In this document: positions 36,370 through 48,560 of the stretch, piece after piece
Position numbering within the stretch: position 1 is the first letter of the stretch
How the letters are laid out: every line of letters begins with the position of its first letter
Source of the DNA: Erythroxylum novogranatense
Taxonomy: Eukaryota > Streptophyta > Magnoliopsida > Malpighiales > Erythroxylaceae
Assembly (NCBI GenBank): GCA_029891385.1
Contig: CM057234.1
Span: forward strand, 25,840,350-25,904,349
DNA: 64,000 bases
Direction of reading: 5' to 3'
Program-made: the position numbers and the translations under genes
The notes under the pieces: generated by a model
Seen by the model: the letters and a program-made list of their open reading frames with translations, nothing else
Told to the model about the DNA's origin: nothing
Databases searched by the model: none

Positions 36370-38440
36370 GATAAATTTTTATTAATAGCTAAGAGTGTAG
36401 ACTTTTGAAAAATAAATTAAATGGCCCCTTTATACCTATGAAAATTATATACAACAAAAAGGTCTCCAGACTAAGGGAAGAACATAAACTTCAAAATAAG
36501 AAATTAATTTCCTTGAATAGTAAGGCCATACATATCTTATTTTGTGCATTAGGAAGAAAAATATTTGATAGAGTATCTATGTGTGAAACGACTTATGAAA
36601 TTTGGTACACATTAGAAATTATATAAAAGGGTGCAAATCAAGTTAAGGAGAGTAAAGTAAGCATGTATATCCACCAATTCAAATTTTTTACATGAAACAT
36701 AATGCAAGCATCTTTAGTGTATGCTAGATTTGTTGGTATTATTAATGTTCTCAAGGATCTTGAAAAGACTTATACTAATGTTAACATGGTAAGAAAGTTA
36801 CTTAGGCCAGTTTTGAAGACATGAGAATCTAAAGTGATGGTCATATAAGAAACCAAGGATCTAACATTATGACTATTAGATGAGCTTATTTGATTTCTTC
36901 CTATAAAATGGGACTTTAAGAGACACAAAAAGAAACAATACTTCCAAAGAAAAAGGGATTAGCATTCAAAGTCTTGAAAGAGGAATCAAGGGAAGAAGAG
37001 ATATTTACAATTGAAAGTGATGATGAAGACTTCAACTTTATCACTAGGAAAATAAAGAAGTTTTGCAATTTTTCTAAAACAAAGGACTTTAAGGAAGGTA
37101 AAAGTAATTCAACTAACAATGATTATTTTGAATTTAGAAAACTTAATTACATGAAGCCATAATGTCTTTTACTCAAAGAAATTACATTATAAAAGAAAAT
37201 GTAAAAAGGAGAAGAAGGAAAAGAATAAGAACAAAAGCATTTAAAACTTCAACTTGGGATGATACAAATAAATCAAAAAATGAGCACTTAACATGAGAGA
37301 TAACTCACACATGCTTTACGACTATAGATGATGATGATGCAACATCCAACCCTTATTCTTATGGTGGCGATAGTAATTTGATGTATGATGAACTAATCCA
37401 AAGTTTAGAAATCATGAATAAGAAAAGGAAGAAATTATCTTTCAAACTTAAGGCAGTTAAAAAATTAATGGATGCATACATGAATAAGAATGAAAAGATG
37501 AAAAGTGAATTGCATGGAATTATTCCATTGTCTAAGGGATATGATATAGGAATTCTAAACCTTTGGTATAAGTTCAAATCCTATTGGATACAATATTTTT
37601 CCATATATCTATATAGAATATATATTTATATTTCAATTTGAATTTTATTTCTTTCTTTTAATAGATTATATATATATATATATAATATTCTAAAAATATG
37701 GTCATTAATGAGTTAATCATTAGATGCATTAAAATGAAAAAAGATAATGTTCTTAATGGTTTATTATCCAAATTCACTAAAGGGATGAAAACTAGAAAGC
37801 ATGTTTGGAGTTCAAAATAATTCCAATATAGGCATGGAATTGGGTATACTTATGAGAATGCACCCAATATTAAGACTACATTTGTATAGTGAAGAAACAT
37901 GACCTAAAGTGAAAAATAAGCATAGAGCATCCACATTTAAGCAAACACATAAATTATATGAACATGCCATATATATATTAGGACTTATTATAAGAGAATG
38001 CCTCATGATTTTATGTATGGATCATAATCTAAGCCTAGAACTCAACACTCTCAAGGGAAGAATAAGCATAGCTTCTATGTTATCATGTAAACATACCCCT
38101 TTAGGCCTCAAATAAGCACACATCAAGCTTTTATTCATAGTAGGCATCATATATATAATTATAGTAAGAACTTTCACTAGCCTAGAAAAGCATTCAATGC
38201 CTTTAATATCCAAAGAAAGATTGTTTATTATGTGTATAAATATAAAAGGCTAAAAAATACAATTATGCACCATCATTACTTCTATAATATAGTATGACAT
38301 TTATGTGATAAAGATGGACATACTGAAAGATTTTGTTTCCTCAAGTAAAAATGAACTAGTAAACTTATGAAAGTGTAGGTTAAAAAGAAGAAGGAGACTA
38401 ACAATCAAGGACTCAAGTTCATTTAAATACCTAAAACAAA
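36370..38440 (+). pseudogene. Copia Gag relic (UBN2 domain, zinc knuckle) of element A
   Basis: Plus-strand frames read SKAIHILFCALGRKIFDRVS and CETTYEIWYTLE, then QVKESKVSMYIHQFKFF, RFVGIINVLKDLEKTYTNVN and LRPVLKT, the UBN2 Gag pattern of plant copia elements. A charged region follows (36960-37160), then a coiled-coil-like block (37378-37580). A knuckle-like CDKDGHTERFC lies at 38300-38335, and LKFI-IPKTK, the SIRE-type tail, is near 38420. Many stops. No protease, integrase, reverse transcriptase or RNase H was recognised after it. Confidence 0.75.
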
Positions 38441-40411
38441 GTGATGACTTTATTATATAGAAAAGGAATAAAAACATGAATGATTAAGTCACAATTTTTC
38501 AAAGCATCTAAAGTGATCAATAGGAAGATTTTATTATTGAAAAGTTTATATATTTTATTTTGTTCTAACATCCCTACCTTAAAGAAAATCTTAAAGATAT
38601 TATTATAAGATGTCTAGAAATTACTCATTAAAAAATAAGAATGATCACCAAAGAGTCTTTAAAATAGCAAATTATTGATCCAATTGAAGGAAATAAGAAC
38701 GATGGGATGCTTCAATGAATTGGAAAGTTAAGAAGAATCATCATATGAATCATATCATTGGTGATATCCAGCAAGGGTAGTTATTAGTTTATATTTTAGA
38801 AATTGTCTTATTTTTCATTTATTTTTCAAAATGAGTTTAAATCCTTAATGATAAATATTGTGTTTGCATTATGAATAAGGAATTGGACATTTTAAAGTAT
38901 AATATAGACTTTAGTACCTAGACTTTGAGATTATATGTAAAATGGGAATATTGAATTAGAATTTATCGATGCACTACATCGATTAGGAAATAGTTTCATT
39001 AAACTAATGAATAAGAATAGATTTTACATAATTAAAAGAGAATTGATTATGATTGATATATTTTCTATATAATAAGGAACCCTTTATGTGTTTTAACTTA
39101 TTTTTATTAGTATTTAGTTTATTGATTAAGTGTTCGATGTTTTAATTTGAGTATTCAATCTATTTCCTAACTTTTTAGAACACAATGATTAACCTATATT
39201 AGAATGTGGTTGACTAGTGTCCTTAAAATTAACCTTTTTTCTTGCCTTTTTAATGAGTTTGTAAAGAGTTTCGTTATAAGATGGTCCAATATATGCTCCT
39301 ACTAATCCATCAATAGAGCTTTATGGTTGAACAATGTCCCTTATGAATAACAAAAATTTAGCTTTAATGAATTTGTAATGAGTTTTACTTCTATTGTTGT
39401 TGACTACACACAAACACCAGTCGACATTTTGAGCTTTGTCGTTGACTAGTCTTCACATTTTAAGCTCTCCTCCTTATCTTTTCTTCTATTTCTCATTTTT
39501 GTTGTTTATATCTTCCAGAATCCTATACAACTAACTTTTTTCTTTAAAACACCATCCCTTGTTTCATAAGAATCTCGCTATATTGCATTAAACTGAAAAT
39601 TTGTCATTATTGGGTTTCAAATTTAAGGATTTTCAAAATTTTTCAAAATATGGAGTTATCTTTTCAAATTGATCCTTTGAAAGTCAAATTGAAAAAGAAG
39701 TCAAGATCATATTCAAATTTGACATTTTGGGAACTTTGATAGATCTTTTTTCTTTAATTTTTTGTGACCTACAAAATTATAATCTTATCAAATTAATGGT
39801 TAGATTTTGCAATTATGCTTTTGTTTCCAACATCTAACTTTGTCAAAACTTTCTTTTGTTTCTTAATGTAATTTTCAACTAAGAAGCAATGCCAAATTGG
39901 GATTTATATCAAAATTAGGCACAATTATGGATGCTTATATTAAAATTGACATTTTAAACAATTATTTTGACACTTTAATGTTGAATATCATTCTTTCTTA
40001 AGAAATATTGTCAATTTCAATCAAATTTACTTTGAGCTTTTAATCAACTTAGCTTGATGCATGACACTTTACTTTTTGTATCTTTTGGATAGTTATTTCC
40101 TTTTCATGATTCCAAAAGTTGGAGAAAGGTTAATGAAATTAGATTATGGGAATTAAGACATTTGTGGGGAGTGATTTGTACTTTATTTGGTATTTTATAA
40201 TTGTGTAAATTTATGCTATATTTATTTTAATTTATCTACATGTATGGATACTTATTTTACCTTTCATGTTAAATATTTCTTTTACTCTTGATATTGAATT
40301 ATGACTTATGCATGAATTAAGACGAATCTAATCTTTATCTTGATTGTGTGCTAAATTTTATTATTACTCTCTAATATCATAAATGTCTGTTGTCATCAAA
40401 ATAAAGGATAT
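38441..40411. other. Interior of copia element A without recognised coding
   Basis: This is about 2 kb of AT-rich sequence between the gag relic and the 3' LTR, where pol would be expected. No catalytic motif of protease, integrase, reverse transcriptase or RNase H was seen in any frame. Confidence 0.5.
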
Positions 40412-40995
40412 TGTTGAAGGAAGTTTCAATTAATATTTTGATAATAAAAACATAATTACTACTAATAAGTTTATTATTTTATGAGAAGCAATATAAGAAC
40501 AGGATGTAGTTATAAACTCAAGAAGATAGTTCATAAAGTTGTTAAAGAAAAGTTAAAGTTTGCAACGCCAAAGTGAAGATATAGTCAAGAATAAAAGAAG
40601 ATCAAGACGCATAAAGGTCATTCTATATATTTTGGAATGTTAATTATCATATCATTTTATTCCTTTGTTAATTTTAAATGTTGATTATGCACATATATTT
40701 CATATTACCTCATTACATTAGTCATTTAATTCATTAAGAGGTATTAAAGCTTTTAATTTTAAAAGAAAAGCCTTTTATCTTTCAAATACTCTTTAGGAGA
40801 ATTTTAAATTTTGTTTTAATTATAATTGCATTAAGCAAAACCAGTATGTTTGTTAAAATCATATTTTTAAGGGATTGGTTGACTAATAGGTTGGTGGCTG
40901 GCCAATGTAACTTAAATGTGTAATAGGTAAGTTATTGACACATTGGTTGGCCAATATGTTGATATGATTGACCAATGTCTCTCTAGGGGACATAT
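40412..40995 (+). repeat. 3' LTR of copia element A, first part
   Basis: Direct repeat of 34808 to about 35330. It begins TGTTGAAGGAAGTTTC and ends at CATAT (40991-40995), where solo LTR 4 was inserted. The second part starts at the duplicated CATAT (49397-49401). Confidence 0.7.
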
Positions 40996-42069
40996 TGCAA
41001 TATCCTGTCTCCTAAATTGTTGACGGTTAGAGGGTTTAAAAGATTAAACTCATGTATATTGCATTAAATAAAATAAGCTATATCACTAGATAATTAATTT
41101 GGTGCATTAGGATACAAAATTTGTTATTCTATGTACATGCAGGAGATTAGCATACACGTACATAAAGTATTGTTTATAAATATGAGAAATAAGTGAAATG
41201 TTATGTGTGTACTTAATTGACATTTTCCAGAATGCTTGGATATGATTTTGATGAATTAGAATTAAATTAGAAATTGATGGATTTAAGTTAGTGATTTGGA
41301 TTTCATTGTTAAAAATTAGAAGTTTGAGGAGTCAATGTATAAATTTTCCAAGTAGAATTCCTAAATGGTAAAAAATTGGATACAAGTGGTACTTTATATT
41401 TACGACAAGTGGCCCTTCAAATTTGTGACAAATAACACTTTAGAGTTGTGATATGTTGAGCTTTAGAATTGTAGCGCCCCCTTACCGTAGGGTACACACC
41501 GGGACGCCCGCAGGTCACTCCGACACGTAACCCACGATAAAGGTGCACTACCGAGCAACCAACTAAAATCCACATGGCATCCAAATATAAATAATCACTA
41601 AAATTTGAAACCCAAATTTCTTTTCATTTCTTTAAACCAAAAATACATAATCTTGTCCAAAGCATCGTCTATACAATACACAAAGAAACTGATAACTCCT
41701 AACTAGGTCATCCCAAAAAGATCCCAGCTGACCCATCTCTGCGCCATAGCCTCTCTTGCTGATGATCCACAAGTCAGAGAAGATTCTAACAATCTGGAGT
41801 TAGGAAACCTACTACCGTTGTCTTGAAAAATATAATGAAATGTTGGGTGAGTTTGCGAACTCAGCGAGAAACCATCATCGATGGTCCACCCAACTCATGC
41901 ATTCATAAATCATATAAACATAATCACCCAATAGCATTTACAGAAATATCACATGCAATTTCATTTTTCACATTTCGTAGTCAATCATATACATATGCAA
42001 TGCGCATGTGACACTTCCATTTTCTTTTCGTTGTTGTGACCGTGCGCCTGAAACTGTCCCAGTGACGGC

Positions 42070-42250
42070 CACATTGCGTTGAGCCTGAGGCTCTGATAAA
42101 CGTTGGGCGTGATATACTCTGATACATTGAGCCAGTGGCTCTGTAAACATTGGACCAGAGGTCCTATGCATTGAGCTTAAAGCTCTCATATACGTTGGAT
42201 CTGAGGTCCTGTTGCGTTGAGCTTAAAGCTCTGAGGCATTGCTCCGGTCA
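42070..42250. repeat. Array of ~23-bp units with small hairpins in the 3' twin LTR
   Basis: Successive units start with (C/A)(G/A)TTG and carry short inverted repeats: GAGCCTGAGGCTC, GAGCCAGTGGCTC, GGACCAGAGGTCC, GAGCTTAAAGCTC, GGATCTGAGGTCC and GAGCTTAAAGCTC. Spacing is about 23-25 bp. The second LTR has the same array at about 44825-44995 with small deletions in several stems. Solo LTR 4 has a related array at 48430-48560. Confidence 0.85.
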
Positions 42251-42803
42251 CAACTACCTTTATCTGATCATACTTTTATGCATGAGATGCACATATTCCA
42301 ATTGCCTATTACACATGCCAATGTACATACAATTTCACACGTATAGCACTTTAATTACAAATTACCGATCCTTCGGACACCTTTGGTCCGAACCCGAATT
42401 CAATTAAACACGTAACCCTCCATTCTTCCACGTGGCATAAACACGTAATTAAACACACAAATATTGAGGAACCAACTAGGTTACTCACCTGTAACTTCCG
42501 AGCTAATGCCGGGAAGTCTCAGCTACGTCGGAGGATCGACGCTCCACTGGCACCTCATACAATCAGAACACATAGATATTACTAATTATCCAATTTTCCA
42601 ATGTCAATTATGCACATGAAGCTAATTAATTGCGTATCATACATGTTTATGACATTCCGACACACTTCTGAAATTTCCTTATCTCAAATTCTAAATCTCG
42701 AATTCATAATCTCTAAATTGAAATTTATCCCTAACCAATTCAATCCACCAATTCCTAAATCCCCCAATCCAAAAACCTCAAAGAAATCAATTTCAGGAAT
42801 TTG

Positions 42804-43025
42804 GGCTCCCTCGCCGCGACGAGCCAAACCTTCCTCGTCGCGGCGTACGCGTCGCGTGCGTCGCGACGAAACCTTCTCCTGCTCGGTGCGGCGTGCCTTC
42901 CGCGCTCCTTGCGGCGTGCGAGGCCAAACTACTCGTCGCGGCGTGCGATAAATCGTTCGTCGCGACGTGCAGAAGTTGTCTTGCTCGCCGCGGCGTGTTC
43001 TTCGCACACGTCGCGACGTGCAATC
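42804..43025. repeat. CpG-rich palindrome array (CGTCGCGACG type) in the 3' twin LTR
   Basis: CGCCGCGACG or CGTCGCGRCG at 42812, 42836, 42859, 42934, 42958, 42986 and 43009, mostly 23-24 bp apart. It forms a small GC island in otherwise AT-rich sequence. The other LTR has the same region at about 45560-45790, with several motifs lost (for example CGTCATGACG, CATGCATG). Confidence 0.88.
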
Positions 43026-44147
43026 GCAGCAACGCCATATACCCAGATTTTTCCAGATTTTCGACTCTGCAACCTTTCCAATCAGATTTCTTCCTTCTCA
43101 AAACACTCCCAAACAACTCAATATACACCAAACAACTACTTCCTAACCTCAATTCCATCAAACAACCATTATCCCTAAATTATCAACACTAAATCAAGCA
43201 AAAATAATCATCGGAAACCCTATCATTCCAATTCTTCAAATATTCAAACTAATCATCTATATAACTCAATCAATGAACAAATCAAACTATCTAAGGCAAG
43301 AAAGAAGCAAACTTACTTGATTAAAAGCCTCAAATCTTCAAGGATCACACTAACCCCAACTCAACGACACCACGACAATCACCCAAAACCAAACCCAATA
43401 ATAACTTCTCCAACACCAAGCCAAAGGAAGAGATCAAAGATGGAAGAGGAAGCAAATAGCAAGAAGGAATCAAGAAGCAATCAAAGAAGGATCCACGTTG
43501 AAGGAAGGAACAAATTCTTCTCTCAAAATCAAAGCATCGTGGAAGACCAAGATTTCAAAGGTTAGGGTTTATAAATTAAGGAAGATAAGGCTTGTTTGGC
43601 AATTAATTGCCACAAGGCCAATCTAAACAACCTCAATCCAATTTCTAATTCTAATTTCTCCCGAGTTCCAATGGCTCAAAACCCTAATTTCTCAAAATCA
43701 AATTTCTAATCTGTCCGTGCCATTGGATAATCAATTTCGGAACCAGAAATCCAATTAATCAGTCATTAGGTCAATTTTCCGGTATGGACCTATTACCCTA
43801 AAAATTCCAGAAAAATTTCTATAAATCCTTAAAAATAGAAAACTCATGATCGTATACTCCAATTTCATAATTCAATTTCCTAAATCTCATTTCTAACTCA
43901 AATTCAATTCTCGAGCCTAATTTGACCTAATTATCTCTAATTAAATTTCTCACAGCTCAATTGCCCTAATCGTCTCCACATTCCAATTTACACGATCCTA
44001 TCGGGAATATGTCATACATGTATGTACGTTCATATGCTAGTGCAATAATTGCCAAATTACCAAATTATACATAACTAAATAATGCATGAGCATGCCAAAT
44101 ATGAATGAAGTGAACTGTACTCATCCCATCGGTGACGGGATGTTACA

Positions 44148-44160
44148 ATTCTCCCCTCCT
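44148..44160 (-). promoter_or_regulatory. Polypurine tract
   Basis: AGGAGGGGAGAAT on the minus strand, directly adjacent to the 3' LTR start TGTAACATCCC. It is the expected plus-strand priming site. Confidence 0.85.
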
Positions 44161-44207
44161 AATAATTCAAGCCTAAAACTGAATAATCCCAAAAGATGCC
44201 AAACCAT

Positions 44208-44219
44208 GCTCTGATACCA
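44208..44219 (-). promoter_or_regulatory. Primer-binding site (initiator tRNA-Met)
   Basis: TGGTATCAGAGC on the minus strand, five bases after the 5' LTR end. It is the standard plant retrotransposon primer site for tRNA-iMet. Confidence 0.9.
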
Positions 44220-44224
44220 CCAAA

Positions 44225-46911
44225 TGTAGCGCCCCCTTACCGTAGGGTACACACCGGGACGCCCGCAGGTCGCTCCGACATGTAACCCACGATAAAGGTA
44301 CACTACCGAGCAACCAACTAAAATCCACATGGCATCCAAATATAAATAATCACTAAAATTTGAAACCCAAATTTCTTTTCATTTCTTTAAAACAAAAATA
44401 CATAATCTTGTCCAAAGCATCGTCTATACAATACACAAAGAAACTGATAACTCCTAACTTGGTCATCCTAAAAAGATCCCAGCTGACCCACCTCTGCGCC
44501 ATAGCCTCTCTTGTTGATGATCCACAAGGCAGAGAAGACTCTAACAATCTGGAGCTAGGAAACCTACTACCGCTGTCCTGAAAAATATAATGCAATGTTG
44601 GGTGAGTTTGCGAACTCAGCGAGAAACCATCATCGATGGTCCACCCAACTCATGCATTCACAAATCATATACACATAATCACCCAATAGCATTTACAGAA
44701 ACATCACATGCAATTTCATTTTTCACATTTCGCAGTCAATCATATACATATGCAACGCGCATGTGACACTTCTATTTTCTTTTCGTTGTTGTGACCGATG
44801 CTGGCTGTCCCGATGATGGGCACATTGCGTTGAGCCCGAGGCTCGATAAGCGTTAGGCGTGATATGCCCGATACATTGAGCGGTGGCTCTGTAAACATGG
44901 ACCAGAGGTCTCGTGCATTGAGCTTAAAGCTCTCATATCGTTGGACACGAGGTCTGTTGCGTTGAGCTTAAAGCTCGAGGCATTGCTCGGCCACAACCGC
45001 CTTTATCTGATCATACTTTTATGCATGAGATGCACATATTCCAATTGCCTATTACACATGCCAATGTACATACAATTTCACACGTATAGCACTTCAATTA
45101 CAAATTACCGATCCTTCAGACACCTTTGGTCAGAACCCGAATTCAATTAAACACGTAACCCTTCATTCTTCCACGTGGCATAAACACGTAATTAAACACA
45201 CAAATATTGAGGAACCAACTAGGTTACTCACCTGTAACTTCCGAGCTAATGCCGGGAAGTCTCAGCTACGTTGGAGGATCGACGCTCCACTGGCACCTCT
45301 ATACAATCAGAACACATAGATATTACTAATTATCCAATTTTCCAATGTCAATTATGCACATGAAGCTAATTAATTGCATATCATACATGTTTATGACATT
45401 CCGACACACTTCTGAAATTTCCCGATCTCAAATTCTAAATCCCGAATTCATAATCTCTAAATTGAAATTTATCCCTAACCAATTCAATCCACCAATTCCT
45501 AAATCCCCCAATCCAAAAACCTCAAAGAAATCAATTTCAGGAATTTGGGCTCCTCGCATGACCTTTGCTCCCTCGCCATGCATGAAGCCAAACCTTCCTC
45601 GTCGCGGCGTATGCGTCGCGTGCGTTGCGACGAAACCTTCTCCTGCTCGCCGCGGCGCGCCTTCCGCGCTTGTTGCGGCGTCATGAAATAATCTACTTGT
45701 CGGCGGCGATAAATCGTTCGTCATGACGTGTAGAAGTTGTCTTCTTTCGCCAAGGCGTGTTCTTCACAAGACGTCGCGGCTCAGAATCGCAAAGAACGCC
45801 ACATACCCAGATTTTTCCAGATTTCCGACTCTGCAACCTTTCTAATCAGATTTCTTCCTTCTCAAAACACTCCCAAACAACTCAATATACATCAAACAAC
45901 TACTTCCTAACCTCAATTCCATCAAACAACCATTATCCCTAAATTATCAACACTAAATCAAGCAAAAATAATCATCGGAAACCCTATCATTCCAATTCTT
46001 CAAATATTCAAACTAATCATCTATATAACTCAATCAATGAACAAATCAAACTATCTAAGGCAAGAAAGAAGCAAACTTACTTGATTAAAAGCCTCAAATC
46101 TTCAAGGATCACACTAACCCCAACTCAACGACACCACGACAATCACCCAAAACCAAACCCAATAATAACTTCTCCAACACCAAGCCAAAGGAAGAGATCA
46201 AAGATGGAAGAGGAAGCAAATAGCAAGAAGGAATCAAGAAGCAATCAAAGAAGGATCCACGTTAAAGGAAGGAAAAAATTCTTCTCTCAAAATCAAAGCA
46301 TCGTGGAAGACCAAGATTTCAAAGGTTAGGGTTTATAAATTAAGGAAGATAAGGCTTGTTTGGCAATTAATTGCCACAAGGCCAATCTAAACAACCTCAA
46401 TCTAATTTCTAATTCTAATTTCTCCCGAGTTCCAATGGCTCAAAACCCTAATTCCTCAAAATCAAATTTCTAATCTGTCCGTGCCATTGGATAATCAATT
46501 TCGGAACCAGAAATCCAATTAATCAGTCATTAGGTCAATTTTCCGGTCTGGACCTATTACCCTGAAAATTCCGAAAAAATTTCTATAAATCCTCAAAAAT
46601 AGAAAACTCATGATCGTATACTCCAATTTCATAATTCAATTTCCTAAATCTCATTTCTAACTCAAATTCAATTCTCGAGCCTAATTTGACCTAATTATCT
46701 CCAATTAAATTTCTTACAGCTCAATTGCCCTAATCGTCTCCACATTCCAATTTACGCGATCCTATCAGGAATATGTCATACATGTATGTACGTTCATATG
46801 CTAGTGCAATAATTGCCAAATTACCAAATTATACATAACTAAATAATGCATGAGCATGCCAAATATGAATGAAGTGAACTGTACCCATCCCATCAGTGAC
46901 GGGATGCTACA
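44225..46911 (-). repeat. 5' LTR of the twin-LTR element
   Basis: This is the upstream LTR in minus-strand sense. A TATAAA-type box (minus strand, about 46331-46337) is a candidate promoter. Open frames of 60-113 codons inside are reading-frame artefacts of the CpG-rich palindrome array and have no homologues I recognise. Confidence 0.88.
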
Positions 46912-46916
46912 AGAAT

Positions 46917-47150
46917 AGTAAAATGTGTAGCTTTACAAATGGTGACATATGCAGTCTTACAATTGGTGACATTTGTAGCCTTATAATTAGTAACATGTGG
47001 AGCTTTAGAATGGTGAAATGTGTAGCTTTACAAATGGTGACATATGTAGTCTTACAATTGGTGACATGTGTAGCCTTACAAGTAGTGACATATGGAGGCT
47101 TAAATGAGTGGCATGTAGAGCCTAAAGTTAGTAACACATAGACGAATTGA
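46917..47150. repeat. 24-bp minisatellite in solo LTR 4
   Basis: About ten copies of GTGACATATGTAGTCTTACA plus AATTG, with variants. The array began upstream of the twin-LTR insertion (degenerate copies at 41400-41469). Because the unit length is a multiple of three, it opens frames on both strands (46896-47141 plus, 46907-47137 minus) that are not genes. Confidence 0.85.
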
Positions 47151-48429
47151 ATAGTAACATATGGACCAATAAAAGGATAACAAATGGATCAATAGAATAG
47201 TAATACATGGTAAAAGACAATATAAGGGAGAGTGAAGGTCTGCCATGAGGTTAGAAGAGGGAGAAAAACAAAAACAAGAAGAGAAGGAAAGAAAAAGGGG
47301 AAGAGAAGAGGAGAAGGAAAGAAGTTACCAAGGTAAGTCGAAATTCTGGTTTCAATTTCATCTTCCTCTTTCGATCTATTTTTCATATCTTTAGAGCATG
47401 AATTTGAAGAAAATCAAAGAACAAAAGTTGTAGATATGGGTCTTAGCTTGACCTCTGTGAAAGTTGTTTGATAAAATAGTGACTAGATCTTGATTTATGT
47501 TTGTTTCCCTAATACTGTCCGTGGCGGACCCCTGTGTAGGAATCTTGTATTATTTCCTGATTTTTTAGGGCTTTAAATCCTGAATTAGTCAAAGTATAAA
47601 ACAAGAAAAATGATTATTGATGTCTTATTAATGCTTCTGTGAAACAGCTTGGCTAGAAGATGTCTTGATAATGATTTATTGTTATTTGAGCATTGGTTAC
47701 AAGCCTATCTCTTATCAAAAAATAGGACATAATTTGAATGCGGATTGTATTCTAAAGGGAGATGTTGTTTGTGTAACTTTTGGATATATTAAGATTAATA
47801 TAATTCTAGTTTCAGGGGGCACAAGAATCATAGTATTTGGATTGTTTTAAAGAGAGTTATGATGGGCACAAGAATCATGGTATTTGGATTTTTTTAGAGA
47901 GAGTTATGATTAAAAGAAGACAACTTGTTCATAAAGAAGCATTAGGAAGAAAAGGATATAAACATTGCACTTAAGGATGCATACGTATTCTCGCTATTCG
48001 TTATCAATGATCAATTTTTATATGCATGTCTAATAGGTTTTCAGAATGATTGTCAATACCCAGATATTGTCGAGATAGCGAGGCAATAGCTAGTTAGAGT
48101 ATTCTGTGAGTTAACCTAGATGTTTCTTACTATGACTGATTTATTTTTGGTTAAATTTAGTTACTGAATTGTTATTTATATGATTGTTATAATTATGGAC
48201 ATTGTTGGTATGAAGATTTTGATATTTCAAGACTGTATATAGAAGTGTTTTCAAATTGAATGTCAATTATTAATTTTGTGATTATCCATGAAATGCTTAT
48301 TTGATTCAAACTGAGTGTGAATTTTGGATAACCAGTTACACTGATGAAAACAAATGATGTGTGAGATGATTCATATCATTGTATTTGAAATTCATGATGA
48401 TTTAATGGGAGTTATGATCAAAATGACCA

Positions 48430-48560
48430 ACACGCATACATTCAGAGCAAAATGCTCATAATCAGGGCCTAAGGCTCGTAATATGAAATTAGGGCTCAAT
48501 GCTCATAATTTGAAATCAGGGTTTAAAGCTCGTAATGTGATCAGGGCTATAATGCTCATT
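48430..48560. repeat. Small-hairpin array in solo LTR 4
   Basis: Four to five units of about 27 bp: GAGCAAAATGCTC, GGGCCTAAGGCTC, GGGCTCAATGCTC, GGGTTTAAAGCTC and GGGCTATAATGCTC, separated by (A)TAAT(N)TGAAATCA-like linkers. It lies about 2 kb from the LTR start (nested element excluded), nearly the same place as the array in the twin LTRs. Confidence 0.75.

Larger units (their letters stand above)
41470..44147 (-). repeat. 3' LTR of the twin-LTR element
   Basis: This is the downstream LTR in minus-strand sense. Compared with 44225-46911 it keeps a more complete CpG palindrome array (42812-43018) and hairpin array (42070-42250). The rest differs by scattered single-base changes. Confidence 0.88.
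41470..46911 (-). mobile_element. Twin-LTR retroelement with a 77-bp internal region (PBS and PPT only)
   Basis: Two LTRs in direct orientation, 41470-44147 (2678 bp) and 44225-46911 (2687 bp), look about 95% alike. On the plus strand each starts TGTAGCGCCCCCTTACCG and ends GATG(T/C)TACA. The whole is flanked by AGAAT (41465-41469 and 46912-46916). The 77 bp between them hold, on the minus strand, TGGTATCAGAGC (44219 down to 44208), which matches plant initiator-tRNA-Met primer sites, and AGGAGGGGAGAAT (44160 down to 44148), a polypurine tract abutting the 3' LTR. So the 5' LTR is the right copy. It can code for nothing and must have been mobilised in trans. LTR length and primer site suggest a Tekay/Del-type gypsy parent (inference). 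Confidence 0.9.

Noticed and set aside
42601..43192. Overlapping frames of 99-125 codons on both strands, rich in Arg and Ala
   Set aside because: They are products of the CpG palindrome array; the matching region in the other LTR breaks most of them, so they are not conserved as coding.
43317..43565. 82-codon plus-strand frame repeated almost exactly at 46081-46329
   Set aside because: Conserved only because the two LTRs are copies; it runs opposite to the element's transcription and resembles no known protein.
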